Below, one piece after another: positions 1 through 8,509 of a DNA stretch of 64,000 nucleotides. The stretch lies in assembly GCA_963768075.1 (NCBI GenBank), contig CAVYHD010000033.1, positions 744,001-808,000 on the forward strand. Reading direction: 5' to 3'. The notes under the pieces were generated by a model, which saw nothing but the letters and a program-made list of their open reading frames with translations, had not been told where the DNA came from and did not search any database. Each line of letters starts with the position of its first letter. The first letter of the stretch is position 1. The stretch is from QHXW01 sp963768075 (GTDB lineage: Bacteria > Acidobacteriota > Terriglobia > Bryobacterales > Bryobacteraceae). The position numbers and the translations under genes were made by a program.

Positions 1-16
1 CGCGAACAGAAGGAGC

Positions 17-60
17 ATATCGTTAGGCGATATCTGCATGAGATATAATAAAACTATATC
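17..60 (+). promoter_or_regulatory. promoter/operator of the toxin-antitoxin pair
   Basis: A perfect -10 hexamer TATAAT lies at 44-49, about 20 bases before the antitoxin ATG at 69. It is surrounded by two inverted repeats of related sequence: ATATCG/CGATAT at 17-22 and 28-33 with a 5-base spacer, and GATAT/ATATC at 42-46 and 56-60 flanking the -10. Ribbon-helix-helix antitoxins typically repress their own promoter by binding such short dyads, so autoregulation is likely (inference). The -35 is weak. Confidence 0.5.
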
Positions 61-68
61 AGACACAC

Positions 69-305
69 ATGAAGACCATCTCCTTAAACCTGCCGGAAGA
101 CGTGCTCGAAGCCAGCCGCAAAGCGGCTAACACGTTACAGCTTTCCCGGGCCGCGTACATCCGCCAGGCAGTCGAGCGGATGAATCGAGAGATCGAAATG
201 CGGCAGAGAGCGGAGCGCATGGTAAAGGCTTCCCTGAAGTGCCGCGGCGAAAGCATGCATGTGAACGCTGAGTTCGCCGCGATTGAACGAGATCCGGATG
301 CTTAA
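69..305 (+). CDS. ribbon-helix-helix antitoxin (type II TA)
   Basis: This 78-residue protein is the probable antitoxin for the MazF-like toxin that follows. The N-terminus (residues 1-45) starts with a beta strand, MKTISLNLPEDVLE, followed by two helices with SRAAYIRQAVERMNRE, the pattern of CopG/Arc ribbon-helix-helix DNA-binding proteins. The C-terminal 30 residues would wrap the toxin. Its stop codon overlaps the toxin start by 8 bases, so translation is coupled. The upstream dyads around a TATAAT box suggest autorepression. Family level is confident; the exact subfamily is not. Confidence 0.85.
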   Translation: MKTISLNLPEDVLEASRKAANTLQLSRAAYIRQAVERMNREIEMRQRAERMVKASLKCRGESMHVNAEFAAIERDPDA

Positions 306-645
306 GCGCGGGGAGGTGTGGCTGGCCGATCTCAATCCGCCGCGCGGCACCGAGGCAGGCAAGACCAGGCCGGTGCTCATCGTGCAGTCGCAGTCGCTGC
401 TGGACGCAGGCCACCCATCCACGCTCATCGTGCCTTTAACGACGAAGTTGATCGAAGACGCCGAACCGCTGCGGCTCCGCGTCGGCCCGTCAGGCAGGCT
501 CACCCGGAAGTCCGACGTGCTGATCGACCAGCTTCGAGCGATCGACAATCGCCGCCTCGCCGGAGGTCCCTTGACCCGATTGGGAGAGCCGTTGATGGGC
601 CGGATCGGGCAGGCATTGCTCGAAGTTCTGGGCCTGGTCATATGA
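298..645 (+). CDS. MazF/PemK-family endoribonuclease toxin
   Basis: This 115-residue protein is a probable mRNA interferase. The N-terminus LKRGEVWLADLNPPRGTEAG and the following KTRPVLIVQS are the classic MazF/PemK opening, with the conserved RG-x-V-W and K-x-R-P-V-L-I-V blocks; the central PLTT segment and the C-terminal LLEVLGLVI also fit. I chose the ATG at 298, which overlaps the antitoxin stop by 8 bases, rather than an upstream ATG at 283 that would add five unrelated residues. The gene ends tail-to-tail with the permease on the other strand, overlapping it by 8 bases. Catalytic activity and target site are not visible from sequence. Confidence 0.9.
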   Translation: MLKRGEVWLADLNPPRGTEAGKTRPVLIVQSQSLLDAGHPSTLIVPLTTKLIEDAEPLRLRVGPSGRLTRKSDVLIDQLRAIDNRRLAGGPLTRLGEPLMGRIGQALLEVLGLVI

Positions 646-1864
646 TATCCGCGAACGATTTCCGCAGCTTGTAGAACCAAGCGTGGCCGAGGACGAACAC
701 CGCCGCGGCAACAACACACAATTTCCAATACGATCCGAAGGCGGGCGCGCGGCCCTCGAGCAGCGCATCGCGATAACCGCGGACTAAAACGAGCATGGGG
801 TTCTTCGACAGGATTCGCAGCGCGGGGGCCGGCAGCGAGCCTTCGGGGTAACAGATCGGCGTCAGGAAAAACCACAGCGTCAGAAGGAATCCGTTGATCT
901 GGGCCAGATCGCGAACGAACACACCCAGCGCGGCTAGAAACCAGCAGAGACCGGCGGTCAACAGAATCTGTGGAATAACCAGTGCAACCAGCCAGACAAT
1001 CGAGGCGTGAACGAAGCCGTGCGTCAGGTAGAAGCCGGCGAGAAACAGCAACACACCAAAAACTTCGCTAACCAATCCGGCGGTCACCAGGTTGAGCGGC
1101 AGCGTCTCCACGGGAAAAACCAGCTTCTTGACGAAGTTGCGATGTTCCAGCATCACGGTGGGCGCGCGTCCGGCGGCTTCACTGATGGCCAGCCATGGCA
1201 CCATTCCGGCGAGGAAGTAGAGCGCGAAACCGGAGCGGCTGGGATCGTTGGGGAACTTGGTCCGCAGCACCACCCCGAACACGAAGAAGTACGTCAGCAT
1301 CAGGATGAGCGGATTGAGCACGGTCCAGAAAGCGCCGCCGAACGAGCCACGATAGCGGCCGAGCACGTCGCGCCGTACCATGGTGCGGATCAGGCTGCGG
1401 TTGCGGAAGGCGCTCTCGAACGGCAGCGTGAACGCGCGGCGGACGGAGCGCAAAGCCCGCTCGCGCCGCACGGTGCCTTGAGTGGCCACGCGAAATCTCT
1501 CGATGGTAGCGCGTTCGGCCTCAACCACCGCGTCCACCAGCAGAAATTCCGCGCCGCGCTCGTAAAACCAGTGGCTGTGCTCCTGCATGCCGGAGAAAAA
1601 AATGCGATAGCGGCCGGGCTCTGGAGGCAGGTCCAGGTGCAGCTCGAATGGGCGCATTTCCCCGGGCGCGATCTCAGCCTGGAGCTCTGTGCGCGGCCCA
1701 TCCACCACGAGCGTGCCCGTCGCGGGATCGAAAATGTGGTACCCGACGGCGAAACCTTCGGCGGCACGCCAGGCGCCGGTCGACAGGTTTTGCACTTCGA
1801 ACCGCGCGGTAATAGAACGGCCGCCGTCCGCCCAGACCTGCGCGTTGGCAAGACGAGCAGTCAC
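638..1864 (-). CDS. polysaccharide ABC transporter permease with N-terminal Wzt-like domain
   Basis: This 408-residue inner-membrane protein should form the channel that exports a finished polysaccharide chain. Residues about 150-408 are a Wzm/ABC-2 permease with six hydrophobic segments and the characteristic RRDVLGRYRGSFGG motif near 165-178. Unusually, residues 1-112 form a predicted beta-sandwich resembling the carbohydrate-binding C-terminal domain of Wzt ATPases (IFDPATGTLVVDGPRT, PPEPGRYRIFFSGMQEH, then WFYERG). The GTG start at 1864 overlaps the upstream glycosyltransferase stop in a GTGA, giving coupled translation. It is the last gene of the operon before a convergent toxin gene, and no partner ATPase is in the window. 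Confidence 0.85.
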   Translation of the reverse strand: MTARLANAQVWADGGRSITARFEVQNLSTGAWRAAEGFAVGYHIFDPATGTLVVDGPRTELQAEIAPGEMRPFELHLDLPPEPGRYRIFFSGMQEHSHWFYERGAEFLLVDAVVEAERATIERFRVATQGTVRRERALRSVRRAFTLPFESAFRNRSLIRTMVRRDVLGRYRGSFGGAFWTVLNPLILMLTYFFVFGVVLRTKFPNDPSRSGFALYFLAGMVPWLAISEAAGRAPTVMLEHRNFVKKLVFPVETLPLNLVTAGLVSEVFGVLLFLAGFYLTHGFVHASIVWLVALVIPQILLTAGLCWFLAALGVFVRDLAQINGFLLTLWFFLTPICYPEGSLPAPALRILSKNPMLVLVRGYRDALLEGRAPAFGSYWKLCVVAAAVFVLGHAWFYKLRKSFADII

Positions 1865-3816
1865 GTGTACAACCAGGCCGGATAGCGGTCGCGCACCGCG
1901 CCGGTTTTGCGGCCAACCGCGTAAATGCCTTCGCCGCGAAGGCTGGTATCGAGATGGTAGCGCTCGAGCAGGTGGCGGACCCACGCGAACTCGGGCGCGG
2001 GTTGCTCGCGAAAAGGGCCAGTTTCGAGGCTGGCCACCTCGAATCCGGCGTTCTGGAGCAGCAGGCGGATCTCGCCCGGCGTGTATTCGCGATTGTGGCG
2101 GGCATCGGTTTCATCGCCGTCCACCGGCCGGAGGTAAGCGTTAAAAAATCCGGGCTGATAGCCCTGCAGAATGGCCGAAACGGCGCGCACCGACGCGACG
2201 TTGGGAGTGGTCAGCACCAGGTGGCCGCCGGGCTTGAGAATGCGATTCACCTCCGCCATCAGGTGCATAGGGTCCTGGGACAAGTGTTCGATCAATTCGC
2301 AGCAGAGCACGGTTGCGAAGCAGGCATCTGCATAGGGGAAGAGATCCTTCTCGGCGTTGAAATGGTCGATGTCGCAAGCGAAGCTCTCGCCGTCCTCGGA
2401 AGTCACGCTGCGGTGGTCGATGCGTCCTGGTGGGCCATAGTAGCAGCCTCTTACGTTGCCATAACCCAGCTTAGTGCGCAGCGCGGGCGTAATTTGCAAA
2501 TACGCGCCCATTTCGAGAATGCAGTCGCCGGGTCCGCCGGGCGGCGTGATCTCAAGCGTTCGCGCCAGACGCGAGTGATGCGCCTCGAGATACTCACGGG
2601 CCGCCGGCTCGACGGACCAACCGGCAATGTATTCCGGCGCAACCGGCTCGGCGGTAAGCTCCTCCGGGGCGGCGCTGACCTGTGGCTCCTCCCACTCGCG
2701 GCCGTCTTTCACCGCGTACAGAAACGAGGCATAGCGCTCGGAGACGACGTCCCAGTTGCATTCCCGCTCCACATAAGCGCGCGCTCGCTCGCCCAGCGAT
2801 TGGGCCAGATCGCGCCGGGAGACCAGAAGATTGAGGTATTCGAAGATGAGATCTTCTTCTCCGGCGCCCACGGGCACCTTCAGGCACAACTCGTCCGGCA
2901 GTTCCGCAAAAGCGCCGACCTCGGAGACCAGCACCGCGCGTCCCAGGCCCAGCGCCCGCAACAGACTGCCGGACGTCTCGCCCAGCGTGGGATAGCGGAG
3001 ATTCAATACGATGTCGCTGGCCGCGATGAAACCGGCGAAATCTTCGATGGGCGTGAAGCCAAGCACGCGCACATCCGGCGAGAGGCCGAGCGTCCGGATC
3101 AGTTCCTCCACCGGAAAGTCGGGGTGCTTCTCACCGGCGAGAATCATCTTGGCGCGGGGCTCCACCCGCACCAGCCGGACGAAGGCACGCAGGCATTCAG
3201 CAATGCGCTTGTAGGGCTTGAGATATCCGAAGATACCGATGAGCGGAGTATCTTCGGCTAGACCGAGCCGCTCACGGTACATCTGGCGATCCACCTCCGG
3301 AATCCAGGCGCCGTGCGGGATGCGCGCAATTGGGCCGGCAAATCCGGCCGCCCGCATCTGGCACCGCATGAATTCACTATGTACGATGAGGCCTCGCGCG
3401 GATTCCAGCAATCGGCGGGTCATGGCGAGGCCGTCATAATCGGGGCCAATCTCTCCCGCCATCACGCGTTGTGCACGCGCCACAGCCGCCGCGCCGCCGT
3501 TATATTCCGCTTCGCGCAAATACCGGTCCCAATCTCCGCGCCGGATGGTGATGTCAGCCATCAGGTGGTGCAAGTTGGATTCGTGCATGACGACCACGCC
3601 GGGATGGCGCAGCGCGGCGTCGTAAACAAAATCGTGGTGTGGATTGTTGCCGATCTGGTAGAGAGCGAGGTCGAAATCCTCGGGATGGAATTCATGGGCG
3701 GCATCGGCAAAAACACCGAGCTCAACCAAACGGCCGAGAGGCTGAAGCAAGGCCTGGGAATAATCCGCAATGCCGCTACGCGAAGGCGGCAAGGGAGTGA
3801 AAAACGCCACGCGCAT
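1861..3816 (-). CDS. glycosyltransferase family 4 / SAM-methyltransferase fusion
   Basis: This 651-residue bifunctional protein of the polysaccharide operon has a GT4 glycosyltransferase in residues 1-370. It opens MRVAFFTPLPPSRSGIADYS and carries a C-terminal nucleotide-sugar region with GYLKPYKR and a G-E-T-S-G-S-L-L-R segment. Residues about 410-620 are a class I methyltransferase (LFPYADACFATVLCCELIEH, then LMAEVNRILKPGGHLVLTTP). The SAM-binding motif I is degenerate (ILEMGAYLQIT), so methyl transfer needs testing. I chose the ATG at 3816 because it opens the GT4 fold directly. It lies 52 bases after the previous glycosyltransferase and overlaps the permease by 4 bases. Confidence 0.85.
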   Translation of the reverse strand: MRVAFFTPLPPSRSGIADYSQALLQPLGRLVELGVFADAAHEFHPEDFDLALYQIGNNPHHDFVYDAALRHPGVVVMHESNLHHLMADITIRRGDWDRYLREAEYNGGAAAVARAQRVMAGEIGPDYDGLAMTRRLLESARGLIVHSEFMRCQMRAAGFAGPIARIPHGAWIPEVDRQMYRERLGLAEDTPLIGIFGYLKPYKRIAECLRAFVRLVRVEPRAKMILAGEKHPDFPVEELIRTLGLSPDVRVLGFTPIEDFAGFIAASDIVLNLRYPTLGETSGSLLRALGLGRAVLVSEVGAFAELPDELCLKVPVGAGEEDLIFEYLNLLVSRRDLAQSLGERARAYVERECNWDVVSERYASFLYAVKDGREWEEPQVSAAPEELTAEPVAPEYIAGWSVEPAAREYLEAHHSRLARTLEITPPGGPGDCILEMGAYLQITPALRTKLGYGNVRGCYYGPPGRIDHRSVTSEDGESFACDIDHFNAEKDLFPYADACFATVLCCELIEHLSQDPMHLMAEVNRILKPGGHLVLTTPNVASVRAVSAILQGYQPGFFNAYLRPVDGDETDARHNREYTPGEIRLLLQNAGFEVASLETGPFREQPAPEFAWVRHLLERYHLDTSLRGEGIYAVGRKTGAVRDRYPAWLYT

Positions 3817-3868
3817 GATCCAGCTTAGCGCGCCAGTTCCGCCCGCCACACGCCCGGCAAGCGGCGCA

Positions 3869-5020
3869 TCACAGGGAAATCAACGCCGCGGCAGCAGCGC
3901 GGCGCACTGGTTGACGCTGCTCGACGACGCTGCGATACACCTCCAGAGTCTCCTGCGCGGTCTTCCGCCAACTGAACTGCGTGGCGCGGTGCAAGCCCAA
4001 CCTTTGCATGCGAACCTTCAGCTCCGGAAGAAGAATCAGGTCCAACATGGCGCGAGTCATCTCCTCGGCATTGTAGGGGTCGAACAAGAGCGCCGCCCCA
4101 TCCGCCACTTCCGGAATGGCGGTGGTGTTCGAGCAGCACACCGGCGCGCCGCATGCCATGGCTTCGAGGACCGGCAGGCCGAACCCCTCGTAATACGAGG
4201 GGAAACAAAACAGCTCACACGCGTTGTATAGCTGCAGCAAATCGTCATCGGAAACAAAACCCAGGAAATGGATCCGGCCGGCAAGACCGGATTCCTTGGC
4301 GGCGTCGTGTACACGCCGGGCAAACCATGTTTCTTTCCCAGCCAGGACAAGCCGGTGGGGGAGGTGTGGGTGACTGCGAATAAGGCCGGTGAAGGCCTCA
4401 ATCAAACCCGTTTGGTTCTTGCGCGGCTGGAGGTCTCCCACCGAAAGGACAAACGGAGCCGCGAGCCCGAACCGCTGGAGCACCTGGGCCAGCGCGGCGT
4501 CACGGCGGACCGGATGGTAGCAGTCCGCGGCAGCGTTGGCAACCACCGCGATGCGCGACGGATCGAGATGATAGGCGCGCGCGATCGCATCGCGGGAAAA
4601 TTCGCTGCCGGTCAAAATGCGCGCGGCTTTCTGAATGGTGCGGCGCACGGTCATGCGCAACTGCAGGGAGCGATAAAAAGGAAAGTAGTTCGGATGCTCG
4701 AGGAAACTCACATCATGCACGCTAACCACGATCGGCACGGGACAGGATAGCGGCGCGGTGTATTGGACGTGCAGAAGCCCCGGGCACTCCCTCCGAAGCT
4801 TCAGCGCAAAATCACATCCCAGCCGGACGAACGGATTGACAGAGATACGCCGCACCGGAAATCGCGCCGGCACCCAGGATTCGGCGTCTTCCATCGACAA
4901 ATACGTGATGAATTCCGAGTCCTGATCCAGACCTGCGAAGCCGTTCAGCAGGCTCCGAACGTAAACTTCGTTTCCAGTAAGATGACGGCCTATCGCATGG
5001 GCGTCAACAGCAAACCGCAT
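3869..5020 (-). CDS. glycosyltransferase family 4
   Basis: This 383-residue cytoplasmic GT-B glycosyltransferase would add one sugar to the growing surface polysaccharide. The N-terminal half has the acceptor-side Rossmann fold (MRFAVDAHAIGRHLTGNEVY). The C-terminal half has the GT4 donor-binding region: VLSVGDLQPRKNQ, then LQLYNACELFCFPS and the E-x7-E motif YYEGFGLPVLEAMACGAPV near residue 280. The length is usual for the family. It sits between a frameshifted glycosyltransferase (50 bases upstream) and the GT-methyltransferase fusion, all in one direction. Donor, acceptor and linkage cannot be told from sequence. Confidence 0.9.
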   Translation of the reverse strand: MRFAVDAHAIGRHLTGNEVYVRSLLNGFAGLDQDSEFITYLSMEDAESWVPARFPVRRISVNPFVRLGCDFALKLRRECPGLLHVQYTAPLSCPVPIVVSVHDVSFLEHPNYFPFYRSLQLRMTVRRTIQKAARILTGSEFSRDAIARAYHLDPSRIAVVANAAADCYHPVRRDAALAQVLQRFGLAAPFVLSVGDLQPRKNQTGLIEAFTGLIRSHPHLPHRLVLAGKETWFARRVHDAAKESGLAGRIHFLGFVSDDDLLQLYNACELFCFPSYYEGFGLPVLEAMACGAPVCCSNTTAIPEVADGAALLFDPYNAEEMTRAMLDLILLPELKVRMQRLGLHRATQFSWRKTAQETLEVYRSVVEQRQPVRRAAAAALISL

Positions 5021-5070
5021 TCAGAATCAACCAGTATAGCGATACCGCGAGCACTTATCCTGCCAGTCTC

Positions 5071-6247
5071 TCATAGCTCCAGTTTTTGCCACGCGGTTTC
5101 CCATGTAAACTCTGACTCAAATAACGTGCGTCCGGTTTCGCCCAATCGGGCGCGTAAAGCGGAGTTAGTGAGCAATTGTGACACGCTGTCGGCAAAACGC
5201 CACGCATCATCGGCGATGAGCAGGTTCTCCCCGTTCCGGGCCAACAGACCCTCCGCGCCGATCGTCGTCGAGACTACTGCCCTTCCGGCCGCCCAAGCCT
5301 CAATCACCTTGAACCGGGTGCCACTCCCGGCGAGCAACGGAACAACCACGACCTTGGCGGCCGCCAGTTCGTCAATCGCGCTCTCTACCGGGCCGGAGAG
5401 CTCGATGCGCGGGTCGCCATTTGTGTGTTGCCGCACAGCTCCGGGATTCTTGCCGATCAACCGCCAAACCAGCGACGGCCACCTCTCTCTCAAAATCGGC
5501 CAGATTTCCTCGCGAAAATAACGGACCGCCGAGACGTTGGGGTGGTATTCCAGGTTGCCGGAAAAGGCCACGATGTCGCGTTCGACCACCGCCGGCCGCG
5601 GAACGAAAGGAATGGCATTCGGGTAAACCGTGACTTTGGTCCCCGGGGCAATCTCGACTCGCGATCCGCGCGTCCTCCGCGGAAGCGGTCAGCACATGTT
5701 CATACCGCGGCAGCCAGGCCTCTTCCAGATGGCGCGCGGCCCGCTGAAAAGTGCTGTGCGCCAGAGCCCGCAGGCCGCTCTCGCTGTCCGCGCATCGCGC
5801 ATGGAGGACCGATTCGATATTGTGCAGATTGAGCACCGTATTCCGGCTCACCGGCGCAACCTGGTCCCAGTACGGCGCGCACCAGAAGTGCTCGATGACG
5901 GCAACCTCGTAATGGCGGTCCCGCGCAAAGACCGCTATGGGAGCCGCGAAGCCGCTGAAACGGTCCACGAGAGGCGGTACTTCCCGCGCCAACCGCACGG
6001 CGTTGCGCACGGCACGGGAGACCGGGTCCTTGCGGTGCCACGGCAAATCCAGTACGCAAATTTCACGCGCCATCCCGGCGGGAAGCAGCAGCGCGGGATC
6101 AGGCGTGCCGGGCTCGCGAAACACGATGACGTCTACCTCGTAGCGTTGCGCCAGATACGCCAGGACTGAGGCGGACCGCAGCGCACCGCCGCCCTGGGCA
6201 GGGTAGGGTGCTTCGGGAACCAGAAACAGGGCGCGGCCTCGAGGCAT
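5071..6247 (-). pseudogene. glycosyltransferase (GT4-like), frameshifted
   Basis: This is a third glycosyltransferase of the operon, split by one frame change at about 5653. The first part (start ATG 6247, RALFLVPEAPYPAQGGG) runs in frame to ADAEDARIAS-like residues just before the break. The second continues in another frame with IAPGTKVTVYPNAIPF and ends with the donor-binding half (LLAGSGTRFKVIEAWAAGRA). Removing one C at 5653 restores a smooth 391-residue protein, and the interval length is one base over a multiple of three. This may be a sequencing indel or a recent inactivating mutation. The ATG lies one base after the upstream gene's stop, so coupling is expected if it is functional. 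Confidence 0.75.
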
Positions 6248-6248
6248 G

Positions 6249-7307
6249 TTAGAAAGCAAAGCGCCGCCGCGCCTCTTCGTAGACCTGGTGCGTGAGCCGC
6301 GCCGTATGCGCCCAGGAGAACTCGCGCGCGCGAGCCGCGGACGCTCTCCGGCGGGCTGCGAGCCATTCCGGACTGGTTGCGGCCACGCCCATTGCCTCCA
6401 CCCATGCGCCCGTTCCTTCCAGGCTCAACCCGGCCTCGCCTGCCACTTCGCGGAGCGCTGCATCCTTTGAAATGAAAACGCACGCGCCACACTGCATGGC
6501 TTCAAGCACCGGCAGGCCGAATCCCTCGTAGTGCGAGGGGTAAACCACGGCCAGAGCGCCGGAGTAGAGCCGGGCGAGATCCGCGTCGGACACCTCCCCA
6601 GTCAGTTGCAGACCAGGCTCAGGCGGTGGTTCGGCGAAATCCGCGCGCCTCCGGCCCGCCAATACCAGATCCACCCCATGCCGATCGCGCACCGCGCGCC
6701 AGGCTTCAATCAACTGGTAAAGATTTTTCCGCGGTTCGAGCGTACCCACGTAAAGAAAGTAGGGCGGCCGATCCAACGTCTCGACCGGCCGGAACACATC
6801 TGACGCGCCGAGCGGCACTGCTACGATACGGGAAGGCGAGACTCGAAACTGCTCGATCACCTGCCCGCGAATCGCTTTCGTGGGAGTGATGATCATCGTC
6901 GCGATACGCAGTCCCAGTAATGATGGTGCGCGCCGGCGAACACGGCCGGCCGCGTAGTGCCAGTCCGGATTCATCCAAGGCGACAGATCTAGCACGGTAA
7001 TGGCGCTCGGGCGCAATGGCGCGTACGGCACCTCAAAGTTGGTTCCATGGAACAATTCACAGTTCAGACGGCTCATTTCCCGCTGGACTCCCCAGGTCCA
7101 CCATCGGCGCTCGAAAATATTCCGTGGCAGTCGGCCGCTGCGCAGGTTTCGCCGCGACGGTTGCGGCATCGGAAATGCCTGGGCGCTAATCAGCGCGAAA
7201 TCATCGTCCCCAAAGTTTTCGGCCAGCGCGACGCTCAGTTCCGTGGTGTAGCGGGCCAAGCCGCCCGTTGCCAGCACGAGTGGTGTGGCATCCAGGGCCA
7301 CGCGCAT
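6249..7307 (-). CDS. glycosyltransferase family 4
   Basis: This intact 352-residue GT-B glycosyltransferase of the polysaccharide operon has an N-terminus MRVALDATPLVLATGGLARY typical of mannosyl/rhamnosyl-transferase-like GT4 enzymes. The donor-site features are FLYVGTLEPRKNLYQLIEAW, ARLYSGALAVVYPS and HYEGFGLPVLEAMQCGACV. It lies 49 bases downstream of the nucleotidyltransferase and its stop is one base before the next glycosyltransferase start, so the genes are probably co-transcribed and translationally coupled. The sugar specificity is unknown. Confidence 0.9.
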   Translation of the reverse strand: MRVALDATPLVLATGGLARYTTELSVALAENFGDDDFALISAQAFPMPQPSRRNLRSGRLPRNIFERRWWTWGVQREMSRLNCELFHGTNFEVPYAPLRPSAITVLDLSPWMNPDWHYAAGRVRRRAPSLLGLRIATMIITPTKAIRGQVIEQFRVSPSRIVAVPLGASDVFRPVETLDRPPYFLYVGTLEPRKNLYQLIEAWRAVRDRHGVDLVLAGRRRADFAEPPPEPGLQLTGEVSDADLARLYSGALAVVYPSHYEGFGLPVLEAMQCGACVFISKDAALREVAGEAGLSLEGTGAWVEAMGVAATSPEWLAARRRASAARAREFSWAHTARLTHQVYEEARRRFAF

Positions 7308-7356
7308 GCGTCAGGCTTTCAAACGCACGGCCAAATTGCTGTTGCTTGGGCCGGCA

Positions 7357-8118
7357 TTAAGTGTTGATGTTTTCCAGCAGCCGGGAAGCCGCCTCATTTT
7401 GCTGCCGGCTCTGCGCCACCAGATTCCCCGCGCGCAATAGCGAATCGAAGGTTCCGGCATCGGTCCACCAGCCATCGAGAAAGGAGAAGGTCATCTTGCC
7501 TTCCGCGATGTAGGCGTTGTTGACGTCCGTAATCTCCAGTTCTCCTCGACGGGAAGGCACCAGCGTTTTAATCTTGTCGAACACCGTCGCGTCGTACATG
7601 TAAATGCCGGTGACCGCGAACTCCGACTTCGGCCGCTTGGGTTTCTCTTCGATCCCGGCGATGCGATTGCCCACGATCTCGGCCACGCCGAATCTTTCCG
7701 CATCGGAAACTTTCTTGAGCAGAATGCGCGCCCCTGCCGATTGCTTCCGGAATTGCTCTACGGCGCCGCGAATGCTGTCCTGGATGATGTTGTCGCCGAG
7801 AATGACACAGATCTTGTCGCCATCCGCAAAGTGTTCCGCGAGCATCAGCGCATCGGCAATGCCGCCTTCGCCCTCCTGATAGGTATAGCCGATATGCTTG
7901 AGGCCGAAGTTCTTGCCATTCGCCAGCAGCCGCAGAAAATCGCCCGCGTTCTTTCCGCCGGTGACGATCAGGATGTCACGGATGCCGGCATCCACGAGCG
8001 TCTGGATAGGATAGTAAATCATGGGCTTATCGTAAATCGGCAACAGGTGCTTGTTGGTTATTTTGGTGAGCGGATGCAGCCTGCTCCCCGTGCCCCCGGC
8101 CAGTACGATGCCCTTCAT
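7357..8118 (-). CDS. sugar-1-phosphate nucleotidyltransferase (glucose-1-phosphate thymidylyltransferase-like)
   Basis: This 253-residue enzyme would make an NDP-sugar from a sugar 1-phosphate and an NTP, supplying the downstream glycosyltransferases. The start MKGIVLAGGTGSRLHPLTK contains the pyrophosphorylase signature G-G-x-G-T/S-R-L. KHLLPIYDKPMIYYPIQTL, VILGDN and FAVTGIYMYD are also typical of the RmlA/RfbA group. At 253 residues it is shorter than canonical RmlA (about 290), so the allosteric C-terminal part is reduced and the exact NTP/sugar is uncertain. I chose ATG 8118 over ATG 8127. It is the first gene of the operon and diverges from a cupin gene only 27 bases away. Confidence 0.85.
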   Translation of the reverse strand: MKGIVLAGGTGSRLHPLTKITNKHLLPIYDKPMIYYPIQTLVDAGIRDILIVTGGKNAGDFLRLLANGKNFGLKHIGYTYQEGEGGIADALMLAEHFADGDKICVILGDNIIQDSIRGAVEQFRKQSAGARILLKKVSDAERFGVAEIVGNRIAGIEEKPKRPKSEFAVTGIYMYDATVFDKIKTLVPSRRGELEITDVNNAYIAEGKMTFSFLDGWWTDAGTFDSLLRAGNLVAQSRQQNEAASRLLENINT

Positions 8119-8145
8119 GACCCTCATGATAGAATACCGGTCGCT

Positions 8146-8499
8146 ATGAAGCTTTACAACTGGGCCGAGGTTCCGGAGGAACAGATGAGCCCCACCGTTT
8201 CGCGACAGGTGATCCACGCGGAGCGCATGACGGTCGCCCGCATTCGCATGCAGAAGGGAGCCGTGGTGCCCCTGCATCACCACATCAACGAACAAATCAC
8301 CGTGCTAGAGCGCGGGAAAATGCGCTTTGTGATTTCAGGTGAGGAGCAAATTCTTCACGGCGGCCAGACGCTTGCGATTCCACCCAACGCGCCGCACTTG
8401 GTTGAGGCCCTGGAAGATTCGCTGGCGACGGATTTGTTCTCGCCGGTGCGGGAGGACTGGATTCGGGGTGACGATGCCTATCTCCGAGGGCAGAAATAG
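8146..8499 (+). CDS. cupin domain protein
   Basis: This 117-residue single-domain cupin carries two conserved metal-site blocks. The first is VVPLHHHINEQITVLERGKMRF, with three clustered histidines and a glutamate; the second is AIPPNAPHLVEALEDS, with the late histidine. Small cupins of this kind act as isomerases, dioxygenases or sugar-binding sensors, and the exact activity cannot be assigned. The ATG at 8146 is 27 bases from the divergent nucleotidyltransferase start, so the two share a compact promoter region. A role in sugar metabolism would fit the neighbourhood but is inference. Confidence 0.8.
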   Translation: MKLYNWAEVPEEQMSPTVSRQVIHAERMTVARIRMQKGAVVPLHHHINEQITVLERGKMRFVISGEEQILHGGQTLAIPPNAPHLVEALEDSLATDLFSPVREDWIRGDDAYLRGQK

Positions 8500-8509
8500 G
8501 GCAGCTTGT

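Noticed and set aside
1954..3261. 435-codon plus-strand frame
   Set aside because: Antisense to the glycosyltransferase-methyltransferase fusion, whose motifs are clear.
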